Assembly: GCA_013076295.1 (NCBI GenBank)
Contig: RQOL01000139.1
Span: 1,488,001-1,552,000, forward strand
Source of the DNA: Sanderia malayensis
Lineage: Eukaryota; Cnidaria; Scyphozoa; Semaeostomeae; Pelagiidae
DNA length: 64,000 nucleotides
Direction of reading: 5' to 3'
Positions 1-12,299 of the stretch are shown here, piece by piece (within the stretch, counting starts at the first letter, position 1; each line of letters begins with the position of its first letter). The position numbers were made by a program, and so were the translations under genes. The notes below the pieces were generated by a model. It did no database searches, had not been told where the DNA came from, and saw only the letters and a list, made by a program, of their open reading frames with translations.

Positions 1-3000
1 CTCCAATTGGTATCTGATACGAATGCAACCAAGGTGTTTTCCTGCACAAGTGAAGCAACAAAGTCGATAAACAATTGCAAAATTTTGACTGTTTTAAACC
101 ATTTTTATCTCTAAAATTGATAGAAAGTAGATACTGAAACGATTTATGTTAATAACATATTTTGAAAAAGCAAGACTTGCCAAGAAAACTCTTTCAATTT
201 GCTTGAACTCGAGTTTGTATCTGATACGAATGCAACGAAGGTGTTTTCCTGCATTAATAAAGCAACAAAGTTGATAAATAATTGCAAACTTTTGACTTTT
301 TTAAAGCATTTCTATCTCAAAAATTGATACAAAGTAGATACTGAAACGATTTAAGTTAATAACATATTTTGAAAAAGCAAGACTTACCAAGAAAACTCTT
401 TCAATTTGCTTGAACTCGAATTGGTATATGATACGAATGCAGCGAAGGTGTTTTCCTGCATAAATGAAGCAACAAAGTCGATAAATAAGTGGAAATTGTT
501 TTAAAGCATTTTTATCTCTAAAATTGATACAAAAAAGATACTGAAACGATTTATGTTAATAACATATTTTGAAAGGAAGACTTACCAAGAAAACTCTTTT
601 ATTTTGCTTGAACTCGAACTGGTATCTGACACGAATGCAACGAAGGTGTTTTCCTGCATAAATGAAGCAACGAAGTCGATAAATAATTGCAAAATTTTAA
701 CTGTTTTAAAGCATTTTTATATCTAAAATTGATACAAAGAAGATACTGAAACGATTTATATCAATAACATATTTTGAAAAAGCAAGACTTACCAAGAAAA
801 CTCTTTCAATTTGCTTGAACTCTAATTTGTATCTGATACGAATGCAACAAAGGTGTTTTCCTGCATAAATGAAGCAACAAAGTTGATAAATATTTGCAAA
901 ATTTTGACTGTTTTAAAGCATTTTTATCTCTAAAATTGATACAAAGTAGATACTGAAACGATTTATGTTAATAACATATTTTGAAAAAGCAAGACTTACC
1001 AAGAAAACTCTTTCAATTTGCTTGAACTCTAATTTGTATCTGATACGAATGCAACAAAGGTGTTTTCCTGCATAAATGAAGCAACAAAGTCGATAAATAT
1101 TTGCAAAATTTTGACTGTTTTAAAGCATTTTTATCTCTAAAATTGATACAAAAAAGATACTGAAACGATTTATGTGAATAACATATTTTGAAAAAGCAAG
1201 ACTTACCAAGAAAACTCTTTCAATTCGCTTGAACTCGAATTGGTATCTGATACGAATGCAACCAAGGTGTTTTCCTGCATAAGTGAAGCAACAAAGTTGA
1301 TAAACAAATGCAAAATTTTGACTGTTTTAAACCATTTTTATCTCTAAAATTGATAGAAAGTAGATACTGAAACGATTTATGTTAAAAACATATTTTGAAA
1401 AAGCAAGACTTACCAAGAAAACTCTTTCAATTTGCTTGAACTCGAGTTTGTATCTGATACGAATGCAACGAAGGTGTTTTCCTGCATAAATAAAGCAACA
1501 AAGTCGATAAATAATTGCAAACTTTTGACTTTTTTAAAGCATTTTTATCTCTAAAATTGATACAAAGTAGATACTGAAACGATTTAAGTTAATAACATAT
1601 TTTGAAAAAACAAGACTTACCAAGAAAACTCTTTCAATTTGCTTGAACTCGAATTGGTATCTGATACGAATGCAGCGAAGGTGTTTTCCTGCATAAATGA
1701 AGCAACAATGTCAATAAATATTTGCAAAATTTTGACTGTTTTAATGCATTTTTATCTCTAAAATTGATACAAAGTAGATACTGAAACCATTTATGTTAAT
1801 AACATATTTTGAAAAAGCAAGTCTTACCAAGAAAACCCTTTCAATTTGCTTGAACTCGAGTTTGTATCTGATACGAATGCAACGAAGGTGTTTTCCTGCA
1901 TAAATAAAGCAACAAAGTCGATAAATAATTGCAAACTTTTGACTTTTTTAAAGCATTTTTATCTTAAAAATTGATACAAAGTAGATACTGAAACGATTTA
2001 AGTTAATAACATATTTTGAAAAAGCAAGACTTGCCAAGAAAACTCTTTCAATTTGCTTGATCTCGAATTGGTATCTGATACGAATGCAGCGAAGGTGTTT
2101 TCCTGAATAAATGAAGCAACAAAGTCGATAAATAAGTGGAAATTGTTGACTGTTTTAAAGCATTTTTATCTCTAAAATTGATACAAAATAGATACTGAAA
2201 CAATTTACGTTAATAACATATTTTGAAAAAGCAAGACTTACCAAGAAAACTCTTTCAATTTGCTTGAACTCGAACTGGTATCGGATACGAATGCAACAAA
2301 GGTGTTTTCCTGCATAAATGACGCAACAAAGTCGATAAATAATTGCAAAATTTTGACTGTTTTAAAGCATTTTTATCTCTAAAATTGATACAAAGCAGAT
2401 ACTGAAACGATTTATGTTAATAACATATTTTGAAAAAGCAAGACTTACCAAGAAAACTCTTTCAATTTGCTTGAACTCGAATTTGTATCTGATACAAATG
2501 CAACGAAGTGTTTTCCTGCATAAATGAAGCAACATTGTCGATAAATATTTGCAAAATTTTGACTGTTTTAAAGCATTTGTTTCTCTAAAATTGATACAAA
2601 GTAGATACTGAAACGATTTATATCAATAACATATTTTGAAAATGCAAGACTTACCAAGAAAACTCTTTCAATTTGCTTGAACTCTAATTTGTATCTGATA
2701 CGAATGCAACAAAGGTGTTTTCCTGCATAAATGAAGCAACAAAGTCGATAAATTTTTGCAAAATTTTGACTGTTTTAAAGCATTTCTATCTCTGAAATTG
2801 ATACAAAAATGATACTGAAACGATTTATATCAATAACATATTTTGAAAAAGCAAGACTTACCAAGAAAACTCTTTCAATTTGCTTGAACTCTAATTTGTA
2901 TCTGCTACGAATGCAACCAAGGTGTTTTCCTGCATAAGTGAAGCAACAAAGGCGATCAATAATTGCAAAATTTTGACTGTTTTAAAGAATTTTTATCTCT

Positions 3001-5735
3001 AAAATTGATACAAAGTAGATACTGAAACGATTTATGTTGATAACATATTTTGAAAAAGCAAGACTTACCAAGAAAACTCTTTCAATTTGCTTGAACTCGA
3101 GTTTGTATCTGATACGAATGCAACAAAGGTGTTTTCCTGCATAAATGAAGCAACAAAGTCGATAAATATTTGCAAAATTTTGACTGTTTTAACGCATTTT
3201 TATCTCTGAAATTGATACAAAGTAGATACTGAAACGATTTATGTTAATATCATATTTTGAAAAAGCAAGACTTACCAAGAAAACTCTTTCAATTTGCTTG
3301 AACTCGAATTGGTATCTGATACGAATGCAACAAAGGTGTTTTCCTGCATAAATGAAGCAACAAAGTCGATAAATAATTGCAAAATTTTGACTGTTTTAAT
3401 GCATTTTTATCTCTAAAATTGATACAAAGTAGATACTGAAACCATTTATGTTAATAACATATTTTGAAAAAGCAAGTCTTACCAAGAAAACCCTTTCAAT
3501 TTGCTTGAACTCGAGTTTGTATCTGATACGAATGCAACAAAGGTGTTTTCCTGCATAAATAAAGCAACAAAGTCGATAAATAATTGCAAACTTTTGACTT
3601 TTTTAAAGCATTTTTATCTTAAAAATTGATACAAAGTAGATACTGAAACGATTTAAGTTAATAACATATTTTGAAAAAGCAAGACTTGCCAAGAAAACTC
3701 TTTCAATTTGCTTGAACTCGAATTGGTATCTGATACGAATGCAGCGAAGGTGTTTTCCTGAATAAATGAAGCAACAAAGTCGATAAATAAGTGGAAATTG
3801 TTGACTGTTTTAAAGCATTTTTATCTCTAAAATTGATACAAAATAGATACTGAAACAATTTACGTTAATAACATATTTTGAAAAAGCAAGACTTACCAAG
3901 AAAACTCTTTCAATTTGCTTGAACTCGAACTGGTATCGGATACGAATGCAACAAAGGTGTTTTCCTGCATAAATGACGCAACAAAGTCGATAAATAATTG
4001 CAAAATTTTGACTGTTTTAAAGCATTTTTATCTCTAAAATTGATACAAAGCAGATACTGAAACGATTTATGTTAATAACATATTTTGAAAAAGCAAGACT
4101 TACCAAGAAAACTCTTTCAATTTGCTTGAACTCGAATTTGTATCTGATACAAATGCAACGAAGTGTTTTCCTGCATAAATGAAGCAACATTGTCGATAAA
4201 TATTTGCAAAATTTTGACTGTTTTAAAGCATTTGTTTCTCTAAAATTGATACAAAGTAGATACTGAAACGATTTATATCAATAACATATTTTGAAAATGC
4301 AAGACTTACCAAGAAAACTCTTTCAATTTGCTTGAACTCTAATTTGTATCTGATACGAATGCAACAAAGGTGTTTTCCTGCATAAATGAAGCAACAAAGT
4401 CGATAAATTTTTGCAAAATTTTGACTGTTTTAAAGCATTTCTATCTCTGAAATTGATACAAAAATGATACTGAAACGATTTATATCAATAACATATTTTG
4501 AAAAAGCAAGACTTACCAAGAAAACTCTTTCAATTTGCTTGAACTCTAATTTGTATCTGCTACGAATGCAACCAAGGTGTTTTCCTGCATAAGTGAAGCA
4601 ACAAAGGCGATCAATAATTGCAAAATTTTGACTGTTTTAAAGCATTTTTATCTCTAAAATTGATACAAAGTAGATACTGAAACGATTTATGTTGATAACA
4701 TATTTTGAAAAAGCAAGACTTACCAAGAAAACTCTTTCAATTTGCTTGAACTCGAGTTTGTATCTGATACGAATGCAACAAAGGTGTTTTCCTGCATAAA
4801 TGAAGCAACAAAGTCGATAAATATTTGCAAAATTTTGACTGTTTTAACGCATTTTTATCTCTGAAATTGATACAAAGTAGATACTGAAACGATTTATGTT
4901 AATATCATATTTTGAAAAAGCAAGACTTACCAAGAAAACTCTTTCAATTTGCTTGAACTCGAATTGGTATCTGATACGAATGCAACAAAGGTGTTTTCCT
5001 GCATAAATGAAGCAACAAAGTCGATAAATAATTGCAAAATTTTGACTGTTTTAAAGCATTTTTTTCTCTAAAATTGATACAAAATAGATACTGAAACAAT
5101 TTACGTTAATAACATATTTTGAAAAAGCAAGAGTTACCAAGAAAACTCTTTCAATTTGCTTGAACTCGAACTGGTATCTGATACGAATGCAACAAAGGTG
5201 TTTTCGTGCATAAATAAAGCAACAAAGTCGATAAATAATTGCAAAATTTTGACTGTTTTAAAGCATGTTTATCTCTAAAATTGATACAAAGTAGATACTG
5301 AAACGATTTATGTTAATAACATATTTTGAAAAAGCAAGACTTACCAAGAAAACTCTTTTATTTTGCTTGAACTCGAACTGGTATCTGACACGAATGCAAT
5401 GAAGGTGTTTTCCTGCATAAATGAAGCACCAAAGTCGATAAATAATTGCAAAATTTTAACTATTTTAAAGCATTTTTATCTCAAAAATTGATACAAAGTA
5501 GATACTGAAACGATTCATCTTAATAACATATTTTGAAAAAGCAAGACTTACCAAGAAAACTCTTTCAATTTGCTTGAACTCGAATTTGTATCTGATACAA
5601 ATGCAACGAAGTGTTTTCCTGCATAAATGAAGCAACAATGTCGATAAATATTTGCAAAATTTTGACTGTTTTAAAGCATTTTTTTCTCAAAAATTGATAC
5701 AAAGTAGATACTGAAACGATTCATCTTAATAACAT
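1..5735. repeat. 207-bp satellite array (about 28 monomers)
   Basis: A direct tandem repeat with a period of about 207 bp fills the left end of the window and is cut by the window start. Landmarks such as GGTGTTTTCCTGCA recur at about 33, 240, 447, 645 and 852. A few monomers are 9 bp shorter. Monomers differ by a few percent. On the minus strand every monomer holds a T-rich tract ending in TTTATGCAG, a 68-nt block (67 nt in several copies), and a GTAAGT match, which is the layout of acceptor, exon and donor. A few copies have GCAAGT instead of GTAAGT (for example near 175), and one near 5205 has lost the acceptor AG. The 68-nt block is not a multiple of three. The array could be a plain satellite or a tandemly amplified exon. 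Confidence 0.9.
1730..5040. repeat. Higher-order repeat inside the satellite (2 x ~1,655 bp)
   Basis: Monomer-specific variants recur at a distance of 1,655 bp, equal to eight monomers. The rare variant with TCCTGAATAAATGAAG occurs near 2100 and near 3756. The variant with AAACCATTTATG and CAAGTCTTACC occurs near 1785 and near 3440. The two blocks, roughly 1730-3384 and 3385-5040, are almost identical; one difference is AAGAATTTTT against AAGCATTTTT in a single monomer. This indicates a recent segmental duplication of eight monomers, on top of older divergence between neighbouring monomers. Confidence 0.85.
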
Positions 5736-6470
5736 ATATTGAATGAAAGTGACCCTTCAGGGGACTCACGGCCTATACACTCAAGCATCTAGCATTTGAT
5801 TAACACAATGTTTTGAAAAGTACACCCAGTTTGAAAATGAAAAACAAATCTTCATTGATGTGACTTCACCATTTGAAAACAAAAGAATACCCAAAAACAG
5901 ATGAATAAATTTAGACAACCCCAGATTGAAAAGAAAACTAAATTAAATGCACGTAATCATCAACAATTTAAAATCTTAAGGCAGGATTTTCTGGACAGGG
6001 ATTACTTTCAATATCCCCTGCTAAAAACAATAAAACATAATGATGGTGCAAATGATGATACAATAGTTTTGGGGGCCTACTTTACTTCCGCACAGCTTTT
6101 CTCTTCAACTTGCAGGCATTAATTTTTATCAATTTATCCCCACAACAAGAAAGCAACTCCTTTACTCTTTATCGAAATAAAAATGGCGTTTTTGGGCCTT
6201 ATTGATTCTGGCCACGCACGAATAAATATTAATAACCAAACCAGCAACTGAGAATAATGACAGCTTGCAATTGTTTTCAGCTGCATGATCTCCTAATTTG
6301 CATAAGAATAAAATTTTGCGCGCGACTTTTTATGAGAGATTTGTATGGAAAAATGTTAGAATTTCAAATTTCGCAATACCTGATGGTACAAGAATTTTTT
6401 TCCGACAATCGAACCATTGTTAACCGAGAAACTTGGCCATATAGACTACACGACGCATGCGCCGTGTGTC
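5736..6470. other. Unassigned spacer between satellite and isolated monomer
   Basis: About 735 bp of sequence unlike the satellite separates the array from one isolated monomer. The longest plus-strand frame (5901-6122, 73 codons) and another at 6257-6565 show no recognisable motif, and the second one reads into the satellite monomer. I see no gene here. Confidence 0.4.
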
Positions 6471-6760
6471 AAAAAGCAAGACTTACCAAGAAAACTCTTT
6501 CAATTTGCTTGAACTCGAATTTGTATCTGATACGAATGCAACGAAGTGTTTTCCTGCATAACTGAAGCAACCAAATCGATAAATATTTGCAAAATTTTGA
6601 CTGTTTTAAAGCATTTTTATCTCTAAAATTGATACAAAATAGACACTGAAATGATTTACTGAACGTGAAGAAGCAAGACTTACCAAGAAAACTCCTTGAA
6701 AGTGCTTGAGACTCTCGTAAATGATAAGTCCTAAATAAATGAAGCCAAGTTAAAAGCAGA
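6471..6760 (-). repeat. Isolated satellite monomer plus a diverged second exon-like block
   Basis: 6471-6660 is one monomer of the satellite with the same exon-like layout on the minus strand. At about 6686-6750 there is a further diverged block. On the minus strand it reads acceptor-like ATTTATTTAG, about 47 nt, then the same TTTTCTTG followed by GTAAGTCTTGC. The 3' half of the block matches the satellite exon and the 5' half does not. This looks like an older, diverged member of the repeated cassette, lying between the array and the possible first exon at 6858-6955. Confidence 0.6.
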
Positions 6761-6857
6761 AAATTGTTTTTCAACTAAACTTTCAGTGAACTGTTACTCT
6801 TCGTATTTTTCGTAAAACTGAAGAGTAAATTCAAGTATTTGAAATGAAATATTAACT

Positions 6858-6955
6858 TACCGCCAAACTTTCTTCACCTCATTTCTTTGTCATTGAGTTT
6901 AGAGTTTGTTGCTCGGTAACGCAAGAACAGTAGCGTGATTCACGCCAAAGAAATA
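6858..6955 (-). other. Possible first exon (5' leader) upstream of the exon-like array
   Basis: On the minus strand a stretch ending in TTTGGCG is followed by GTAAGTTAAT, a good donor site. It lies directly upstream, in minus-strand direction, of the diverged and then the amplified exon-like blocks. The two ATGs I can see are followed at once by stops, so if this is an exon it is an untranslated leader. The start is a guess set about 30 bp from a TATA-like box. No transcript evidence is available from sequence alone. Confidence 0.3.
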
Positions 6956-6983
6956 AAACAAGCGAAAAGGCGGGAATAATTTA

Positions 6984-6993
6984 CTATATAATA
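6984..6993 (-). promoter_or_regulatory. TATA-like box for the minus-strand leader
   Basis: TATTATATAG on the minus strand sits about 30 bp upstream of the assumed start of the leader exon. TATA-like strings are common in AT-rich DNA, so this is only supportive in combination with the donor site and the exon-like array downstream. Confidence 0.2.
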
Positions 6994-7039
6994 AATGGGC
7001 TGTTGTTTCATAATACACTTCCAAATGTATTGAATTTTG

Positions 7040-7462
7040 CATTTATGACATTAATTAACTTAAATGGTCGAGTTAATTATGTACAAAGAACAACAAAATC
7101 ACAATTTGAAGAACTTAGAATAGTGTTGATGTTAATTCAACGTTGATTCAACATAATATCAATGAAATATTTCAACAATATTACAGAATTACAGTAAATA
7201 AAAAATTCAGCACACTTTCACATTATGGCATTGATCAAATTAACAAATGAAAGAAATACAAAAAAACACAACAAACTCATAAAACTTTAAATTACTGGTG
7301 TTATTAACTCAACGTTGATTCAACATAATATCAACGAAAAAAATCAACGTTGCTTTTGGGTTGAGATATCCACGTTGATAAAACGTTCAAGAAACGTTGA
7401 TCAACGTTCTAACCAAATGTCAACGTCATATCAACGTTGAATCAATGTCGCATTGCCCACTG
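7040..7462. repeat. CAACGTTGA-rich repeat, MITE-like terminus
   Basis: The stretch is dense in CAACGTTGA, ATCAACGTT and TTCAACATAATATCAA, in both orientations, and ends at GCATTGCCCACTGGG. This type of self-complementary CAACGTTGA sequence next to a CCCACTGGG terminus is a common repeat edge in invertebrate genomes. The plus-strand ORF that follows begins inside it. I cannot assign the superfamily. Confidence 0.55.
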
Positions 7463-8352
7463 GGTTGATTGGGACGAAGTTAAGCAAGCGAAGGAAAAAA
7501 TGGTTACCAACCGCAATCTATACATTAAAGATGAGCAGCGGGATATTCTTGAGAGTATGACGGATCAGCAAGCTCGATATGTCAAAGCAGCGACGGAGAA
7601 AGGTGCATCAGCCTGGCTGTCAGCACTTCCTCTGAAAAGGTATGGTTATGCATTGAACAAAAGGGAGATATTCCAGACATGCCAAGATTCTGCGCATGTG
7701 TAAAGAGGAACTCGGTTGATCATACACTAGATTGTAAGCTTGGTGGATACGTGCATATGAGACACAACGCAGTTCGTGACACAGAAGCAAATATCATGAA
7801 AGAGGTAGCCAGCGATGTCAAAATAGAGCCGCTTCTTCTCCCCGTAAGTGACGCAGTACCACTAGCTAATGGAACCAAAAGAGCAGAAAATGCGTGTCTT
7901 GATGTATCAGCCAAAGGTATCCACTCAGCTCAAGAAGTGACTTTCTTCGATGTCCAAATAGCCAACCCAAATAATGCAAGTAACGGCGAAAAGACACTTG
8001 TAGAAATGTACCCTAGTCATGAGAAGGAGAAAATGAAATCTTACAATGATCGAGTTTTACAGGTTGAAAAGGGTTCATTTGTTCCTTTGGTATATACGAC
8101 ATCAGGTGGAATGGGGCAGCAATGTGAAGCCGTAGATAAAGTCTAGCCAGTATGATTGCTGATCACAGAAATGAGAAATACGCAAAATACGCAAAAGTGT
8201 TAAAACATTTGCGCACAAGAATTTGTTTTGCTCTGCTAAGAAGTATTTTGACTGCTGTGAGGGGGAGTAGAGGCAAGAAAATCAAAGACCATACTCTAAG
8301 TACTGTTGAATTCAACCTTATTCCCAGCAGTTATACGTATGAGGGATTTTAA
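7463..8352 (+). pseudogene. Retroelement C-terminal region, frameshifted pseudogene
   Basis: Three overlapping frames encode one recognisable protein tail. The first (to about 7700) has the SAWLSALPLKRYGYALNKRE motif. The second (from about 7670) has a Cys/His segment, CACV..DHTLDCKLGGYVHMRHN, then RLDV-like and FFDVQIANP motifs that fit a restriction-endonuclease-like core. The third (8152-8352) has LRTRICFALLRSILTAVRGS. This protein tail recurs in many copies in cnidarian and other invertebrate genomes at the ends of reverse-transcriptase polyproteins; I am not certain whether the parent is DIRS-like or non-LTR. About 12 residues are missing after ALNKRE, with a frame change there, and a second frameshift with stops lies near 8144. 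No reverse transcriptase is visible upstream, so the copy is 5'-truncated. Confidence 0.65.
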
Positions 8353-8524
8353 ATAAATAATTTTAATTAGATATTTTAGATATTTTATTTATTCTAGGCT
8401 TTAGGTTTCTATTTAGGTTTATTCTATTTAGGTGTCTAAGCACTTAATGTAATTATATTTTAAATTTTTTTTTATAAAACAATTGTATTTGGGTTACTTT
8501 GTGAGATGGTTTCATATGATTAAT

Positions 8525-11500
8525 ACACAAAGTGCTGTTGGGAGGGAGCTTTCCACCTACCTGCAATACAGCCTCCACTTGCAGCACTCATGCCTCTCTT
8601 CCTTGCTGATACAGAAGACACGCAAAGAGATTCGAAAGATTCTCTTTTCAAATTTCGCCGATACAATGCTACCATGGCAATGGCATCCTGAACAGCAAAC
8701 ATACCCCAAGTTCCAGGCAGGGGGCCATCCATAGCGATACATGGCAGTGCATGTCACAGGACAGTTATTTTCAAAATTCTGTCCCACTTCTTTACCTTAT
8801 TGTTCCGTTACACAATAACATACCTTTTTACAACTTTTCAGTATTGCCTGATCGGTCATTATTAACAACCTGTGTTCTTTTCGTTTAGCTCACCTTGGAC
8901 TATTGCAAGGACAGCAGCCAAAATATGCTGAGCTGTACATCATGGACACAGCTGAAGCACTTGACCACAGAATGAACAATCCCACCAACAAGGATCTCAA
9001 CAAAGACACCATTAAGAAGCTCCAAGACGAAGTTCTTGCAGTCAACCCATATGCTCAAGAATGAAGAACATAGGTGACATACTGCAACAGCAAAAGGAAC
9101 AGGCGACTGCAGCAAATGAGCCCATTCCGACATTCGACATGATTATCACGTCAAGAGCTAACCAGGATTGAAGATACAGCACTCCAGCAGCGTCAGAAAT
9201 AGCAGCAATCTACAGCACAAAAGATGGTGGTGCACCAGATCCAAACGAAAGAACCATGCACATACAGAGATGTGACAGCTACTTGATTAACATCAAAGTA
9301 ACCAACCCAGCGGCCGATCCACTCGCGTATCCGCTGCTGTTTCCGTTCGGTGAACATGGTTGGGGTACAACAATCTCCAGACTGCCATCAGCACGTTCAC
9401 AAATCCCCGCTGACCAAGCTGAATGGCGCCAAACCAGAGTAACACCCAGCCAATTCTACATGTACGAGAAGGATTCTTAGTCCTTCACCTCTCCAGACTA
9501 CTGTTTCAACAGTACTTGGTTGATGCATTCACCAAGATAGAAGGCGACAACCTTGCTTATATGAGATACCATCAGAAAGATCTTGGAGTTGAGTCGTACA
9601 AAGGACTGATGGTTCACCTTTACAGAAGAGCTGAACAACAATATCTAATTGCACAAGCCCACAATCCAGGCGCTGCACACCACACTCACGTTAGATGAGT
9701 CGTCATCTTACCGTCCACATTTACTGGCAGCCAACGAAACATGCAACAGAATTGCCAAGATGCCATGACCATTGTCAGAAAACACAGCCAGCCAGATATA
9801 TTCCTCACATTTACTGCGAATCTCAGCTGGCAAGAAATCTTGGACAATTTGTTACCCGACATTGTCACATGCGTCTTTCACTTGAAATTCAAACAACTGC
9901 TGTGTGAAATACTGGATCTCAACTTCTTTGGCAAAGTCATCGCTTATGTCTAGACGGTGGAATTTCAAAAACATGGACTGCGGCACACTCACATGATCAT
10001 ATCTCTCACAGACGAAGACAAACACGCACAGCAGAGCATGTTGACAGCATCATATGGGCAGAGATACCACACTAGAACACCCATGCCCGTGAACACTGCA
10101 TCGTCATGTTTTGAATGCAAGATGGGAAATGCAAAAAGAAGTTCCCGAAAGACCTCGCACAACAAACAGATTTCAATGCACCACAGTCAAAAGTGTCAAG
10201 TACATTTTCAAATACATCCATAAATGTAATGACATGGCACACCTCGAAATCACAGAAAGTCAGCCTGCAGTGGATGCACAAAAAGACATAATCCACGACG
10301 AAATACGTCAGTACATCAATTCCACATATGTTGGTCCACATCAGGCAGTGTACAAACTTATGCAATACGAGATGCACGGCAAAAGTCACACAATCATCCG
10401 ACTTGCAATTCACTTGCCACATCAACAACCTGTATGCTTCACAGACCCACAGCAAGCTGCACAGATAAACAATGAGAGCATGCTCATGGCCTACTTTAGC
10501 CTCAACCAGAGAGAAGGGAATGCTCATCGGTACTTATATCAAGACAGCACTACACTTACAACAAATCCGCTAAGCAATGGCAGCAACGGAAGCGCCGATA
10601 GGCCAAAGGTGTCATTGGCAGAATATACAATGTTCTTCCTTTAGATCCTGGACGATTTGCCCTGAGGCTCATATTGCTACACAGAAAAGGGCAACCTGCA
10701 TGCAAGACATCAGAACAGTTGACGGGATCACTTACGACACGTTCAAGAATGCAGCAAGAGCTATGTCCCTTTTAGAGAATGATGTAGAGCACAGACGTTG
10801 CTTACGAGATGCAGTGGTTTTCCACCTGCCTGCACAGATGAGACAATTGTTTGCAACACTTATCCTCTTTCAAACTCCGAGCGACAATGCTATCTTCACA
10901 GAATTCTAAGAAGACATGGCAGAAGATTATGTCAGACACGATCAGCTGCAGGATCAAAATGCAACATTCCAGCAGCAACACATCCACATGTGCGTGGCAG
11001 ACATACAGAAAAACCTGCACATTCACGCAAAATCCCTCAAGGAAATCCCCAAAATGCCACAGCTACCTGCTGCCTATGCTCAGCTACAACAGCCAGCTGA
11101 CAAAATCAATATTGAACAGGAACAAGAGCAAGGACAATGAATGCTCGAGCAACTCAACCCTGAACAACAACACAAATACAACACAGTTCTCCACGCCATC
11201 AAGACACAGTCAACAGACAACTGTTTCTTTCTCGACGGTCCAGCAGGAATTGGAAAAGCCTTCCTGTACAACACATTGGTACACAATCTGCAAGCTTCCG
11301 GACACAAAGTCAAATGCGTGGCATACTCTGGAAAAACAGCAACACCGCTCACTATCAGCAGAACGGCACACTCGACATTTCAAATACCAATTCCTCTGCT
11401 CGACAGTTCTACTTGCAACATCAAAGAACAAAGTCTCTGAGCACAACAAATGCGAGACACATCGCCATTCATGGGATGAAGCTTCCATGGTTCCAGCAAC

Positions 11501-12295
11501 AGCACTCAAAGCAGTTGGCAGTCTGCTCAGAGACTGCACCAAAGTCCACAAACCTTTTGGCTGCAAATACTTCATGATTGGCAGTAACTTCAGACAAGTA
11601 CTGCCAGTCCTCAAGAAAGCAGGCAGAGAAGGAGTAGTGCAAGAATGCCTCAAGTCACGAAAAGTCGAGGATGTGTGGTCTCATTTCCAACAATTCACAC
11701 TCATTACAAACATGAGAGCTGCTCAAGATCAGACTTACCAAGCATTCTCAGACTGGCTTCTCCGAATAGGTAACGCAGTAGAACCTCACAACAATCAAGA
11801 TCACATCAACCTTCCACAGCAAATCTGCATCAAGTCACTCATTTGCATGAACTCGATTTATCCTCAAGCCGAATCAGCAGATGCATATCTCTTACTGGAC
11901 CCAAAGACCATGTCAGAGCGTTGTTGTTTGACACCAAAGAACGAGTTCTCACATCACATCAACGAGCTCGTTCTGCAAAGACTTACAGCTCGGCAGCAAT
12001 ATCTCAGCATTGACAGAGTCGAAACAGATGATCCAGAAGAGGCTGCAGCATATCCCAGGGAGTTTCTCAATGCACACACCTCGGGCGGAATTCCTCTACA
12101 TTCACTACAATTGAACGTATACACACTATATTTGAACAGTTGATTTAAAATTGCCTTGCTTTACTCAATCTAGGCTCACTTAATCTCATTTTCCTTTAGG
12201 TTCGAGCCCCAATCATTTTGCTCAGAAACATCAACCCTGAAAAAGGACTATGCAATGGGACACAACTAATAGTGAGAGTTCTCAAACGTTGGGTA
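8525..12295 (+). pseudogene. Decayed autonomous Helitron Rep/helicase (copy 1)
   Basis: Conceptual translation across several frames gives a Helitron protein in order. The N-terminal region (8530-8760) lines up with the minus-strand Helitron at 55.2-60.3 kb. Next come the PKYAELYIMDTAEAL block (8910-9060), a Rep segment with QDAMTIVRK and PDIFLTFTA (9740-9830), and the HUH region VEFQKHGLRHTHMI near 9957. Then come KYIFKYIHK near 10205 and a PIF1-type helicase with a Walker A-like GPAGIGKA near 11245 and WDEAS near 11470. It is disrupted by stops at 9696-9698, 9951-9953, 10907-10909 and 11138-11140 and by frameshifts near 10030-10110 and 11440. Two intron remnants match copy 2: an acceptor at about 8888 with a degraded donor, and an 83-bp GT-AG intron at 12117-12199, followed by PIILLRNINPEKGLCNGT. 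Relatives nick and strand-transfer DNA in rolling-circle transposition; this copy cannot. Confidence 0.85.
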
Positions 12296-12299
12296 TGGG

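Noticed and set aside
1..5735. CRISPR array
   Set aside because: The whole 207-bp monomer is repeated, without unique spacers, and the DNA is eukaryotic.
6469..6774. 101-codon minus-strand ORF through the isolated satellite monomer
   Set aside because: It runs through predicted intron and exon-like parts alike and has no independent support.
10072..10527. 151-codon minus-strand ORF
   Set aside because: Antisense to the Helitron Rep region, which has the KYIFKYIHK and related motifs on plus.
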